Numbered from the stretch's first letter, positions 11,771-23,025 are shown. The stretch is DNA of 64,000 nucleotides from Lucinisca nassula (GCA_963580285.1 OY757025.1:122299223-122363222); one strand, 5' to 3'. Translations and numbers: made by a program. The notes: a model not told the origin generated them from the letters alone.

Positions 11771-11840
11771 AAGCAAACAGTGCAGACCCAGATCAGACTG
11801 CTCCTGAGGAGCAGTCTGATCAGGGTCTACACTTTTTGCC
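11771..11840. repeat. Short palindrome, family H
   Basis: Arms AGCAAACAGTGCAGACCCAG and complement meet at a CTCCTGAGGAG centre. The right arm is repeated again at 11843-11880. See the finding on co-varying hairpins. Confidence 0.8.
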
Positions 11841-12084
11841 AATGAGGAGCAGTCTGATCAGGGTCTACACTCTTTGCCAATCCACCTGCACCTATTGGAC
11901 TCCTTGCTAGCCTGTAAAAGAAATTCAAAATTTTGGGAAAATTACAGCCAGTCCTCAAGCTGTCCAAATTTTTAGGATTTATATGGTACATGTAGTTGCA
12001 TTTTGTCCCATACTAAGACATGGTCATCTGCATTTGAATAAATGCTATGGTTGCTATTTGTTAGTTTTTAGGTGCAAAAATCAA

Positions 12085-13412
12085 ACTACATGTACTGATA
12101 TTTGTTGTTTGGGGGTGAACAAACTGGAAAATGATATTTGTTGTGTTTAGATGTACAAGTCAAGCAATTTGTTAATTTGGGATGTACAAGTCATGCAATT
12201 GATATTTGTTGTTTTTGGGTGTACAAGTCAAGCAACAGGTTTTTGTTAATTTTGGATGTACAAAACAAGCAACTGATATGTGTTGTTTTTTTTATGTACA
12301 ATCAAAGCAACAAATATTTGTTAATTTTGGATGCACAAAACAAGCAACTCATATTTGATGTTTTTGGGGTGTACAAGCCAAGCAACATATATTTGTTAAT
12401 TTTGGCTGTACAAATCAAGTAACTGATATTTGTTGTTTTTGGATGTACAGGTCATGCAACTGATATTTGTTGTTTTGCGATGTACAAGTCATGCAACTGG
12501 TATTTGTTGTTTTTGGATATTGAAGAAAAAATAGAAGTGAAGGCTGAACGGGGATGAAGCAACTGATATTTGTTGTTTTGGGTGTACAAGTCAAGCAACT
12601 GGTATTTGTTGTTTTGGGTGTACAAGTCAAGCAACTGATATTTGTTGTTTTGGGTGTATAAGTCAAGCAATTGATATTTGTTGTTTTGGGTGTATAAGTC
12701 AAGCAATTGATATTTGTTGTTTTTGGATGTACAAGTCAAGCAACTGATATTTGTTGTTTTGGGTGTACAAGTCAAGCAACTGATATTTGTTGTTTTTTGA
12801 TGTACAAGTCAAGCAACTGATATTTGTTGTTTTGGGTGTACAAGTCAAGCAACTGATATTTGTTGTTTTGGGTGTATAAGTGAAGCAATTGATATTTGTT
12901 GTTTTTGGATGTACAAGTCATGCAATTGATATTTGTTGTTTTGGGTGTATAAGTCAAGCAATTGATATTTGTTGTTTTTGGATGTACAAGTCAAGCAACT
13001 GATATTTGTTGTTTTTTGGATATACAAGTCAAGCAACTGATATTTGTTGTTTTGGGATGTACAAGTCATGCAACTGATATTTGTTGTTTTCGGAAGTTGA
13101 AGAAAAAATAGAAGTGAAGGCTGAACGGGGATGAAGCAACTGATATTTGTTGTTTTAGGTGTACAAGTCATGCAATTGATATTTGTTGTTTTGGGTTGTA
13201 CAAGTCAAGCAACAGGTTTTTGTTAATTTTGGATGTACAAAACAAGCAAGTGATATTTGTTGTTTTTTGGATGTACAAAACAAGCAACTCCTATTTGATG
13301 TTTTTGGGTGTACAAGTCAAGTAACATATATTTGTTAATTTTGGATGTACAAAACAGTATTTGTTAATTTTGTGTGTAGAAGTCAAGCAGCTGATATTTG
13401 TTGTTTCTTCGG
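12085..13412. repeat. 36-38 bp tandem array (minisatellite), about 30+ units
   Basis: The unit is close to CAACTGATATTTGTTGTTTT followed by GGGTGTACAAGTCAAG (36 bp). Because 36 is 12 codons, long spurious ORFs arise on the - strand. Outer units are more diverged ('ttgttaattttggatg'), inner ones more uniform, as expected of homogenising arrays. A 40-bp foreign block (GAAGAAAAAATAGAAGTGAA...) occurs at 12521 and again at 13098, 577 bp apart, showing a larger duplication. Confidence 0.9.
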
Positions 13413-13415
13413 TGG

Positions 13416-13701
13416 CATTACGAAAACACGCCTATACAAATACATTGCCACCTTTATCGCCCAAAAAATGAAAATTTTATGATGAAAAATTGTAATATTT
13501 TTCTTATTTCTGCTCAAAATATAGCTTGTGGGCACTCGTTAGAACCGCCTCGATCTCATCGAGGCGGTTCTAACAAGTATCCGCAAACTATATTTTAGAC
13601 CAGAAATAAGAAAAATAAGGTATACCCCCGGAAACCTCCGTTTTACTATATAAAAGTGGGGTTCAAGGGGGTCAAAATTATATAGGTGTGTTTTTGTGAT
13701 G
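13416..13701. mobile_element. Foldback MITE, family G, well preserved
   Basis: Terminal inverted repeats are CATTACGAAAACACGCCTAT (13416) and the complement ending ...TTTTTGTGATG at 13701. Nested arms: 'tttcttatttctgctcaaaatata' pairs with 'tatattttagaccagaaataagaaa', and the centre has TTAGAACCGCCTCGAT.CATCGAGGCGGTTCTAA. A second smaller hairpin holds TTACTATATAAAAGTGGGG. No transposase, so non-autonomous. Confidence 0.85.
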
Positions 13702-13779
13702 AAAGAGATCTGCAGAAGCCTATTGATCTAAATATTGATCTGAATTTTCGTTTGGATGTTTTGCTTTATTTACACATAA

Positions 13780-14160
13780 ACAGCTTTATAAGACTGTCCA
13801 CATAATTGATCTTGTCAAATTTGACAATATTGATCATGTGGACTGTTAAATTTGACAAGATTGATTATTGGGATTGTCAAATTTGTCAAGATTATGTTGA
13901 CTGTCGAATTTGACAAGGTCAATTATTGGGACTGACAAATTTGCCAAGTTAGATTCAACAAGGTTGATTATTTGGACAGTCAAATTCAACAAGATTATTT
14001 GGACAATCAAATTCAACAAGATTATTTGGACTGTCAAATGCTACAAAATATATAAATTTGGACTGTCAAATTTGACCAGATCAATTAATTGGCCTCAAAT
14101 TTGACAAGATTATTTCAATTTTGGGCTGTCTGATTTGACAAGATCAATCTTGCAGTTTGT
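13780..14160. repeat. Degenerate ~30-bp tandem array (GACTGTCAAATTTGACAAGAT)
   Basis: Roughly twelve irregular units built round 'ggactgtcaaatttgacaaga' with the small palindrome TCAAATTTGA. Spacing is uneven. Short ORFs in both strands come from the repeats. Confidence 0.75.
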
Positions 14161-14473
14161 TTGACAACTATCGTTGAATTTGGATTTTGAATTTGGCAGT
14201 TCAATATATGTGGAAACTTGAAATTGTTTAAATGAAAGCAATGATCAGGAATCAATACACTTAACCCACATCTTCCATCAGAGACACTAACGCCTAAGTA
14301 CAGTGACTGTGCAATTATGGTAGGGAATAATAAACCTGCACAGGGGATGACCCCTGCAGAGTAGGGCTCCAGTTAAAGTCCCTACCTGAAGGATGGCAAA
14401 ATATCTGGCAAGCATCCCAGCAAATACCAGTGGATCAGTCACTGGATCAGCCTTCCAGCGGACGTCTTATGAT

Positions 14474-15306
14474 TGTTTATCATATGACGTCGTTGATAAG
14501 CAGTGGATAACGTCGTGTAATAAAATCGTATGATCACACGTGTAATAACACTTTGGCGGGATTAAGTAACGTCATGACGACGTCCATGTCAACCATGCAT
14601 TTTTGTGGGGAAAATGTCAAATTTAAAGGCGATAAAATCCAAGTAAAAGTGGTCATATGATAAACAGAATCTTACACTCGTGGTCATTTCATATGAAATT
14701 TATGAAACTCGCCAAAGGCTCGTTTCATAAATTTCATATGAAATGACCACTCGTGTAAGATCCTCTATATATACAACATGGTTGTTTGTTTCCAGCAATA
14801 ATGTTAAATCAAGGTTGTGGATTGTGCTAATATGGGTGCATTTGAGCCACGGCATGCGAAAACCTGTTCTTACCACTATGACAGGCAGACAACAAAGATG
14901 CATATCAGCCTGTTCACACTGATCAGCACCTTCAACACATTGATAAAATAGAGGATCTTACATGAGTGTTCATGTATTATTGAATTTATTAAACGAGTTG
15001 AGGAAAAGGGATCAAATGCGAGGCTTTGCCGAGCATTTTATCCCTTTTCCTCAACGAGTTTAATAAATTCAATAATACATGTGCATGAATGCAAGATTCT
15101 ATTTATCATATGACACTTAAAACGCATTTTATTCACGATTGTTTACAAAAATGTCAATATTCCACCATTAGTAAACGGGACGTCGTTAAGGACGTCGTAC
15201 ATGTAACGTATCTAGCTAATTTGCATATTTAATTCACTAGTGGATTATCGAAAATAATACATGACGTTATTACACTCTCAGACGCGACGTCATATGATAA
15301 ATCTGT
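14474..15306. mobile_element. Composite of nested inverted repeats with TCATATGACGTC ends
   Basis: TTTATCATATGACGTCG at about 14476 is inverse to CGACGTCATATGATAAA at about 15286-15302, suggesting element ends. Inside, 14670-14760 is a hairpin (CATTTCATATGAAATTTATG arms), and 14946-15105 is an inverted copy of the 118-bp palindromic unit of 3.2-3.6 kb. Confidence 0.6.
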
Positions 15307-15364
15307 GTAATGAATACCCCACTTTATATAGAGAAAACTCGGGTTTGCAGGAATATATATTATT

Positions 15365-15550
15365 TTGCTTATTTATGCTCCAAGACATCAGTTCTGGGAG
15401 GGCCCGTGCTCATTGGGGCTAATAGATTGGGCTGCATGGTGCTACCATGCAGAGCTGAAAGTGACCGCAAGTGATACTGGTAAACTGCTAAGAAGGTCTA
15501 AGCCTGCCCAGGCAAAGTGGTGCAATCAGACCATCCCTGCATATAAACCC

Positions 15551-15581
<31 letters not shown>

Positions 15582-15880
15582 GGTTTTGGTTTTACGGACC
15601 TTTCAAGATTATTTCACTCATATCGAGCCGATCGTTAATCAGAGGTGGGCGAAAACCGGAGAAAAACCACCTGACCTTCCGTTGCAGAACTTGGCGTCTC
15701 ACATATGACCCGAGCGAGGCTCGAACCACAGCGGTGAGAGGCCTGATGATCAAGAGTCAGCGCTCTTAACCACTAAGCCACGCATATAAACCCTATTGGT
15801 TTCATTGGGCAGCAGGGCTTGAGATGTCATTTCATCCCAATGTTGGGTAAAAGTCCCACAAAATTTAAAGCAACATCTCC
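15365..15880 (-). repeat. Family D dispersed repeat, split by a SINE
   Basis: This is the reverse complement of the common repeat beginning 'tttgatttgaggtttaacgtcc'. Its 15365-15554 and 15798-15880 parts join cleanly once the SINE at 15555-15781 and one target copy are removed. Confidence 0.75.
15555..15781 (-). mobile_element. tRNA-derived SINE with 16-bp target-site duplication
   Basis: On the - strand it reads GTGGCTTAGTGGTTAAGAGC (box A), TGGTTCGAGCC (box B), a body, and an A-rich tail (the T run at 15553-15581). It is flanked by GCATATAAACCCTATT at 15539-15554 and 15782-15797, a clear target duplication of reverse-transcription-primed insertion. Confidence 0.9.
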
Positions 15881-15941
15881 ACAATGACCTGAATAATGTT
15901 AATAATAATTATAATGGACCTTATTTACAGAGGGTAGCACA

Positions 15942-16929
15942 TTTAGTACTAGAACTTAACTTCCGTGTGGCCCTCTTTTTCCTGGCTAGGAACCACTACT
16001 AAGCAATTTGGATAAATTCTCTTGCTCAAGGAAACAACACTTGGTGCTTGCGGGGATCGAACCGGCTACCTCTCTATCTCAAATCAGATGCATTACCACT
16101 GGACCACAGTGCTCCACAGTGTTATTTGTTTGATTTAAGCTTTAATGTCCCCATCAACATGTAAAGGTCATTTTGGACATGTATGTTAAACCTCAAATCA
16201 AACAAACAAAATAAAGGTTGTGAGTACTCGTTAGAACCGCCTCAATGAGGCGGTTCTAACAGGTACCCACAACCTTTCTTTGGAGTATAAATAAGACGAA
16301 TATCACAAATTTTCATCAGAAAAATGACCGTTTTGAAGAAATGAAAGCGTGCACTATGTCTTTGTTTGAGTTGAGGTTTAACGTCTCCGTCAACACTGTA
16401 AAGGTCATTTTGGAGACGTTGCTTCCAATTTTGTGGGACTTTTACCCGACATTGAGATGAAATGACATCTCAAGCCCTGTCGCCCAATGAAACCAATAGG
16501 GTTTATATGCATGGACGGGCCGACTCGTACCGCTTTGCCTGGGCAGGCTTAGATCCTATTACCGGTTTACCAGTACTATGTCACACATGGATGTGTTATT
16601 GTAATGTATGTACGCTTCTTGGATGAAACAATAGGTTTTATGTCAAGGTTTTCAAGACTCTTGCTAGTCTGTGTAGCTGAGCAGGCTGGTTTGTGTCTTA
16701 TATGGTTGAACAATCTAGAACATAGGTTTTCTTATATCAGGGCTTGTCTTATTGTGTGCAATATGTATGGCATTTATATGTAACAATTTTGTTTTTTTAT
16801 GCTTTCTATGAAGCCATCTGATCTGATCTACTGTAATGATCTTGAGTATTGGGACAGAAGGCCTTGGCACACAGTGTAAACCTTGATCATACTGCTCCTT
16901 GCAAACAGTGAAGACCCAGATCAGACTGC
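15942..16929 (+). repeat. Direct duplication, copy 1 (988 bp)
   Basis: It is nearly identical to 19106-20091, with a constant offset of 3164 that drops to 3162 after a 2-bp indel (TCACACATGG versus TCACATGG). Content: a - strand SINE C, a family D fragment, a family G remnant and a second family D piece. Only a handful of differences are visible. Confidence 0.92.
16044..16120 (-). mobile_element. SINE family C tRNA-like head
   Basis: On the - strand it has GTGGTCCAGTGGTAATGC (box A) and CCGGTTCGATCCCC (box B). The body continues to 'aagttctagtactaaa' at the left edge of the duplication. The second copy at 19208-19284 is part of the duplicated block. Confidence 0.75.
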
Positions 16930-16971
16930 TCCTGAAGGAGCAGTCTGATCAGGGTCTACACTGTTTGCCAT
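16899..16971. repeat. Short palindrome, family H
   Basis: TGCAAACAGTGAAGACCCAG pairs with its complement ending GGGTCTACACTGTTTGCCA, centred on CTCCTGAAGGAG. It straddles the right end of duplication copy 1; the second duplication copy keeps only the left arm. Confidence 0.8.
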
Positions 16972-17812
16972 TCCGTCTGCATGTTTTGGACTCTTTGCTG
17001 GATCGTGAAACAAATTTGTCAAAGGGGGAGTTCCAGCCTATAGTAAATTTCCATAGGGTTCTGCCCACGCACAGATTTCCATGATATTGTGCATAATTAA
17101 TGCCTGGTAAATGATTGTTCATTACGTAGCGATTTCACTGTCATATCTGTTTTCATTATAAATCTACAAAGTTTTGTTTATTTCCACTTTCGAAAATAGG
17201 GGTACCCTCAAACAAGTGTTTATATACATAACAGCTTCTTATGTTTTGGAGTTATTTTGTTCTCAGGCATCTTTGTAGTCATTTGTGATTATTTTTGTAT
17301 CACATTTGCTAATGTTCAGTTGAAGTTCCATAGACCATGATCAATTTCATATGGAGCAGACCCCAGATTTCACAACCATAAAATCTTTTGAAGTATGTTT
17401 GACTTTTGATTTCACATTGTTGCAGTTCTTGTCACCTCATCATTTTAATATGAAAATTGCCCATGTATATGAAGAACATTGTCAAACTTTCTTGAAAATT
17501 TGAGACCGGTAACATACTGCATTTGAACATTGAATAGTAGTGGTCAGATGTTTTGTTTTTTTTCAAACCCTTTGTAGATATGGTATAACATTTTTAATCG
17601 AGAAATTGCTCACCAATATATATATACACATGAATATATACTACTCAAAGTTTGATAGGGATCACTTTTTATATACCAAATTTTGCACTGAAAATTTAAA
17701 ATTTCTTGACAGAATTTGTACTCGGTATATTGGTAAATATCTGAAACAGAAACTCATGTGCAGTTCAGTTCTCATAAAAGTGCACACTTCTCACACTTCG
17801 CAAATGAATTCA
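16972..17812. other. No recognisable feature
   Basis: AT-rich sequence left of the Tc1 relic. A 121-residue ORF (17540-17905) has no recognisable domain and runs into the transposon end. Confidence 0.4.
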
Positions 17813-19044
17813 TGCACCCCCAAAATCTTGCGTAGCACTGCTTTCAAACAGACCAATCAAACTTGTCAGTGTTCCTTTACCAAGCGTAAAATGGACTTCA
17901 TTTGAGTTTGTGAAACGCTAAAATGCCTAGAGGACAATTAAGAAACCGTCTGAGCCCCGAAGAAATGATTCGTGGCGTCGAAATGTTGGAATCTGGCGTC
18001 TCTCAACGTCGTGTTGCTTGGATTCTGAATGTGTCCAGAGCGTGGTTTCCCGAATGTGGAGTCGGCATCTTGCCCATGGAAATCCTTCAAACAGACACGG
18101 CGGGGTCGAGAAAGGGCTACAACTCAACGTCAGGGCCGTTTCTTGTTGATTCAGTCTCGACGTCAACGGTTCATGAACGCTACACGTTTGCATAACGAGC
18201 TTAGGAAAAGAACTGGAGTACGAATTTCTATACAAACTGTCAGAAACGGGCTCCACAAGTTCGGACTTGATGCCGTGAGGCCTGCTGTACGTGTTCCGTT
18301 GACGAGACAGCACGTACTAGACTGGTTGGACTTTGCCAGAACTCACGTCAGGTGGACGGTTCGTGACTTGACGCCAGTACTGTTTACTGAGGAGTCCAGA
18401 TTCTGTCTAAACTTCACTTATAAACGTCAGTTAGTGTGGCGAATGTCTGAAGAGCGATTCGATGACTTGGATGTGGCAGAACATGATCACTATGGAAAGG
18501 GGTCTGTCATGGTTTGGGCTGGGATAAGCGTGAACGGTAAAACTGACTTGTGCGTCGTTGAAAACGGAACGTTAATGGCAGTGAGGTACTGTAATGCGAT
18601 TCTTGATGAGTTTGTGAGACCATATGCAGATGCTATCGGCACGGACTTTATTCTGATGGACGATAATGCCCTCCCAACCGTGCCAACGTCACTGATTCCT
18701 ATCTGGAACGTGAGACAATCGTTCGTATGGACTGGCCTACTCGGTCACCGGACTTAAATCCGATTGAGCATGCGCAGGACATGTTTCAGCGTGCTGTTTC
18801 AGCCCGACCTGTGCATCCGGGGACTTTACAGGAGCTCAAAGATGCATTGGTTGCTGAATGAAAGCTGATTCAACAAAACCGGATACAGACTCGGATTACG
18901 AGCATGCGCAGGCGATGTGTTACTGTAATTGATGCCCGTGGATGCCATACACGTTATTAGGCAAGTTATTCTAAACAAATTTGGAAATTTGTGAAAAATC
19001 AGTTGTCCAAATTCCTTCGTGTTACGGCAAATTTTGGGGGTGCA
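17813..19044 (+). mobile_element. Tc1-like transposon relic
   Basis: TGCACCCCCAAAATCTTGCG at 17813 is inverse to GCAAATTTTGGGGGTGCA at 19027-19044, enclosing a decayed transposase. I see no flanking TA directly outside these repeats, so they may be inner repeats of longer decayed ends. The element lies between the two copies of the 1-kb direct duplication. Confidence 0.75.
17923..18960 (+). pseudogene. Tc1-family transposase pseudogene (DD34E type)
   Basis: It starts at ATG 17923 (MPRGQLRNRLSPEEMIRGVE). The N-terminal helix-turn-helix (RRVAWILNVSR) is followed by a frameshift near 18030 into the frame that carries RTGVRISIQTVRN, the GSVMVWAGIS block and LMDDNA. A second frameshift near 18665 moves the last part (SPDLNPIEHA, residues around 18750) to another frame, ending at TAG 18958-18960. 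An in-frame TGA follows VAE near 18859. The first catalytic position reads FTEESRF where the family has Asp, so a key residue is also changed. Not functional. Confidence 0.9.
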
Positions 19045-19105
19045 AAGACGGTTGCTGTTGTCACGCTTGAATGTAGTACCAGTTGACAAAATTAATCACT
19101 AGGTT

Positions 19106-20091
19106 TTTAGTACTAGAACTTAACTTCCGTGTGGCCCTCTTTTTCCTGGCTAGGAACCACTACTAAGCAATTTGGATAAATTCTCTTGCTCAAGGAAACA
19201 ACACTTGGTGCTTGCGGGGATCGAACCGGCTACCTCTCTATCTCAAATCAGATGCATTACCACTGGACCACAGTGCTCCACAGTGTTATTTGTTTGATTT
19301 AAGCTTTAATGTCCCCATCAACATGTAAAGGTCATTTTGGACATGTATGTTAAACCTCAAATCAAACAAACAAAATAAAGGTTGTGAGTACTCGTTAGAA
19401 CCGCCTCAATGAGGCGGTTCTAACAGGTACCCACAACCTTTCTTTGGAGTATAAATAAGACGAATATCACAAATTTTCATCAGAAAAATGACCGTTTTGA
19501 AGAAATGAAAGCGTGCACTATGTCTTTGTTTGAGTTGAGGTTTAACGTCTCCGTCAACACTGTAAAGGTCATTTTGGAGACGTTGCTTCCAATTTTGTGG
19601 GACTTTTACCCGACATTGAGATGAAATGACATCTCAAGCCCTGTCGCCCAATGAAACCAATAGGGTTTATATGCATGGACGGGCCGACTCGTACCGCTTT
19701 GCCTGGGCAGGCTTAGATCCTATTACCGGTTTACCAGTACTATGTCACATGGATGTGTTATTGTAATGTATGTACGCTTCTTGGATGAAACAATAGGTTT
19801 TATGTCAAGGTTTTCAAGACTCTTGCTAGTCTGTGTAGCTGAGCAGGCTGGTTTGTGTCTTAGGTGGTTGAACAATCTAGAAGATAGGTTTTCTTATATC
19901 AGGGCTTGTCTTATTGTGTGCAATATGTATGGCATTTATATGTAACAATTTTGTTTTTTTATGCTTTCTATGAAGCCATCTGATCTGATCTACCATATTG
20001 ATCTGAAGTATTGGGACAGAAGGCCTTGGCACACACTGTAAACCCTGATCCGACTGCTCCTTGCAAACAGTGAAGACCCAGATCAGACTGC
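19106..20091 (+). repeat. Direct duplication, copy 2 (986 bp)
   Basis: Same content and orientation as 15942-16929. The left junction is 'ttaatcactagg' and the right junction 'agactgc|aaaggtagg', both different from copy 1. It contains SINE C, family D and family G pieces in the same order. Confidence 0.92.
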
Positions 20092-20189
20092 AAAGGTAGG
20101 CTGTATCCTGGTTCAACAGGACAAGGGTGTGTTTGAGTTTTATGTTCCACCAACAGCTAAGGTCAAACGGAAATTGGTCTCGGTTTAAA

Positions 20190-20345
20190 GTCCACTGGTT
20201 CAAAATGGGCAGTTGTCAGTTTCTGGCGAAAGAATGTGCACTGTACTGGTTAACTGCTTACGTATAAGTCTGCCAAGGAAAAGGGCAAATAGGTAAACTG
20301 ACCGGATAAAAATGACCTAAAGTCCAATACAAACAATCAAACAAA
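20190..20345 (+). mobile_element. SINE family F fragment
   Basis: It shares 'cagttgtcagtttctggcgaaagaatgtgcactgtactgg' type text and 'aggtaaactgacc' with other F copies. The left neighbour 20132-20165 is a - strand family E tail fragment. Confidence 0.55.
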
Positions 20346-20427
20346 TCTCTTTTTAAAGACACATCTGAAGGTCTGGAGAAACCAGGGATTGATCCCAAAA
20401 ACCTTGGTTTATGAAGCGAGTAGCATA

Positions 20428-21765
20428 AGAGAACTGTTCAAATATGAATGCAAGTAGAACGTTTTCTCATGCACTAATGCGAAAATCACCTGAAAATAAA
20501 TATCACAGCGTAGAAAAACATTTTACCTATACATTGATACCAAACCTGTTAAAATCCCTTGACTTTAGCCATGTATATCATTCGATAAACACTGTCTACT
20601 CTTGTATACTAATACAAAACATGGTTGGAAGAAGGTCAGAGTACGCCGTTGAAATACGGTCCTATATTAAGAATCATTGTATTCTTGGTATACAGTGCAA
20701 AGACATTTTTGATGAAATATGTTCGGTTTATGGGCATAATGAAATGTCTTTTCCGACAGTTTTTCGTTGGTGTAAGAAATTCAGCTGTGGGCTAGGCTCA
20801 ACAGAAGATGCTCCACATGGTCGTCGGCCGAAAACAGCAACATCTGCCAAGATGGTTGCTAGAGTGAAAGAAATAGTTGCTACCGATGCACGATACACCA
20901 CTAGGCAAATAGCTAGTATGGTTGGCATCTCATTAGGAGCAGCTCATACAATTCTGAAACAGTATTTGAAAATGAGAAAGATCTGTGCTAAATGGATTCC
21001 CCATCTGTTGACAGATGAGCAGAAAAAGACACGTGTTCAGTGAGAAGAAGCTCCTAAAAAAGTCTCCAAATTACATTGGACTGTCTTTCGCTAATGTCGT
21101 CACCGGTGACGAGACATGGGTTCACTTTTTTTAGCCAAAACGAAAGATTCAGAACAAAATATGGGCAACAAAGTATTGCAAAAGACCATGCATTGCAAAG
21201 CGGACCATGAGCGTCAAGAAGGTAATGTATGCCATATTCTTTTCAAATCAGGGCCCTGCTATTCAGGTTGCTGTGCCTAAAGGCAAATCTGTAAATGCGA
21301 AGTTTTACAAGAAAAAAGTTCTTTGAAAATTGAAGAAATATTTCAAAGAGTGAAGACCCGCAACTGGTTTGGCCAATGTCAGATTGCCACATGACAATGC
21401 GTCATCACTCAAGGCGTTCATTGTGCAAGACTATCTGAAGCAGGAAAAGGTTGTTGAACTCCCTCACCCCCTGTATTCCCCTGACCTTGCCCAGTGTGAC
21501 TTTTTTTTGTTCCCGGGGCTGAAAAAATACCTTTCTGGTCATAAATTTGTACAGCGCAAACACCTAGGTTCTGCAATATTCCAGTGTCTTCATAGGATAC
21601 CTCGAAAAGACTACCAAAATGCATTCAATGATTGGATCAGAAGACTGAAAGTTTGTATATCTGTTGAAGGGGAATACTTTGAGGGGACAAAATAAAATTT
21701 TCATCGAAATCTATCACAGAATCATTTTTATGTGCTTAGTTGCATCCATATTTGAACAGTCCTCG
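20428..21765 (+). mobile_element. mariner transposon, 1338 bp, inside a SINE
   Basis: Inverted ends: AGAGAACTGTTCAAATATGA at 20428 and, on the other strand, CGAGGACTGTTCAAATATGG from 21765. TA target duplications are at 20426-20427 and 21766-21767. Length fits mariner (about 1.3 kb). Confidence 0.95.
20621..21695 (+). pseudogene. mariner transposase pseudogene (DD34D type)
   Basis: ATG 20621 opens a 141-residue stretch with the N-terminal helix-turn-helix region and the family signature WIPHLLTDEQK near its end. It is then broken by TGA at 21041-21043 and further stops and shifts. Later pieces show GDETWVHFF (about 21108), followed at once by a stop, then LPHDNASS (about 21379) and HPLYSPDLAQCDFFLFP (about 21470), ending at TAA 21693-21695. 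All three catalytic Asp motifs are recognisable although the frame is broken. Inactive; the ends could still be mobilised in trans (inference). Confidence 0.92.
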
Positions 21766-21999
21766 TAACCACTACATCACAGAAGCTCCTAACAGAACAA
21801 GGGCTAAAATATCATTACTGAGGTGGTTCTAATGAGTACACACTATCATGTTTGTTTTTAAGCAGAAATAAAATGCCCTGCAATAAGAAAGCATCAGTGT
21901 TGCTCCCAAGACCTCAGATGTGGCTTCTCTTTAAGAGGATTTTGGCCTGTCATAAAGTGATATGACAATAAAGACAGGTGGACAAACATTCAGAGTAGG

Positions 22000-22110
22000 A
22001 AACTCTCTCAAAAATGCTTCTGATTCCCATATAAATAAGGGTCTACTCTTAAAGGAAAGAATTTGGGGGCAAATTCCTTCCTTTAAGGGTGGATCCCCCT
22101 TTGAAAGGGT
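22000..22110. repeat. Hairpin family I copy
   Basis: GTCTACTCTTAAAGGAAAGA pairs with TCCTTCCTTTAAGGGTGGAT around a TTTGGGGGCAAA centre. Related copies are at 34090-34270 and, interrupted, at 38300-38446/40315-40365. Confidence 0.7.
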
Positions 22111-22194
22111 CTCTGTTTACAGCAGAGAAAATAGGAGTTATGAAAAATGTCAGCCAGACAAAATGGCAGCAATGTCAACCAGAAAAACCATAGG

Positions 22195-22440
22195 ATAACA
22201 CATATGTGCAACATAGTGCATTTTTCAGACCTCCAAAACAGTTTCTGATGAAAATATATATGGTATTATTCTTATTTATGCTCAAAGCATAGGTGCTCAA
22301 TCAGGCAGTTCTAACGAGTACCTCAACCTGTCTTTGAGCAGAAAAAAGAATAATGTATACCCTGTAAACCCCTTTTTCACTATATAAAATGGGGTTTACG
22401 GGGTGTTTTCATGGACTTGTTAATGTGATGAGGCAGAAAA
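22195..22440. mobile_element. Foldback MITE, family G
   Basis: Left 'ataacacatatgtgcaacatagtgca', centre with one surviving arm ('gcagttctaacgagtacc'), right 'tttcatggacttgttaatgtgatg'. The left arm of the central hairpin is largely lost. Confidence 0.6.
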
Positions 22441-22556
22441 TATCAGCCATCAAAAAATGGACGAAAATTTCAGCCACAAAAGATGGCAGAAAATGTCAGC
22501 CATCTAAAATGGTAGAAAATGTAAGCCATAAAAATGGCAGGAAATGTCAGCCGTGG
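22433..22556 (+). repeat. Short ~27-bp tandem array (GAAAATGTCAGCCATC)
   Basis: Five imperfect units of 'ggcagaaaatgtcagccat'. Two stray units appear at 22140-22185, on the other side of the family G MITE, so that MITE seems to have inserted into this array. Confidence 0.65.
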
Positions 22557-22814
22557 GCATTCTGTTTTAATTTGTGATTGATAATAAAGGGTGTATATTC
22601 TTGATCCATGAACTACTGTGCTTTGTGAAATGCATTTGTAATTTATAGACTTTGTTAATATGCACATGTTTTTTTTCACATGTAAAAATAAATTATTTGA
22701 AAAGAAGAGAGTTAGTTGTTTCCTTGGATACCAGTCCTGTTCTGTTTCATACTGGGGCACTATTATTCAAAGCTTCCCGAGCTAGTCAGTGTGTTCTAGT
22801 AAGTACAACTGATA

Positions 22815-22893
22815 CAGTGGTATTTTTGCAGACAAAATGTGAGCAGCTTTTGCATTAGAAAAAGCTGCTCATATTTTTCTGCAAAAATGTTAG
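22815..22893. repeat. Hairpin (TTTTTGCAG...GAGCAGCTTTT)
   Basis: ATTTTTGCAGACAAAATGTG and GAGCAGCTTTT pair with AAAAGCTGCTCATATTTTTC TGCAAAAAT around a short GCATTAG-type loop. Confidence 0.7.
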
Positions 22894-23025
22894 CATACTT
22901 GCCATACCGGTATCTATTTATTAAATGATCAAAGTGTTTACCTTAACTAGTGGCATTGTTAGTTTTAAAAAACTTGCCCAAGACCACATCTTTGGAGCAT
23001 TGTCCACACTAATTAAAAGCCTCCA

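Larger units (their letters stand above)
20346..21787 (-). mobile_element. SINE family E, split by a mariner insertion
   Basis: 20346-20427 and 21768-21787 join to the reverse complement of the SINE at 23026 (ATGGTGTAGTGGTTATGCTA head, GGGATCGATCC-like box B). The break falls within AGCATAACCAC of the tRNA-like head, with TA duplicated on both sides of the mariner. Confidence 0.9.

Noticed and set aside
12415..13171. Several 60-108 residue ORFs on the - strand read as a repeat protein
   Set aside because: They follow the 36-bp tandem array (12 codons per unit) and change frame wherever the unit length changes. No start context, splice sites or non-repeat domain.
17540..17905. 121-residue ORF upstream of the Tc1 transposase
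   Set aside because: AT-rich, no domain, and it ends inside the transposon terminus.
15942..20091. LTR retrotransposon (1-kb direct repeats flanking 2.2 kb)
   Set aside because: No TG...CA ends, no target duplication, no primer site or polyprotein. The repeats contain older SINE and MITE pieces, so this is a segmental duplication.
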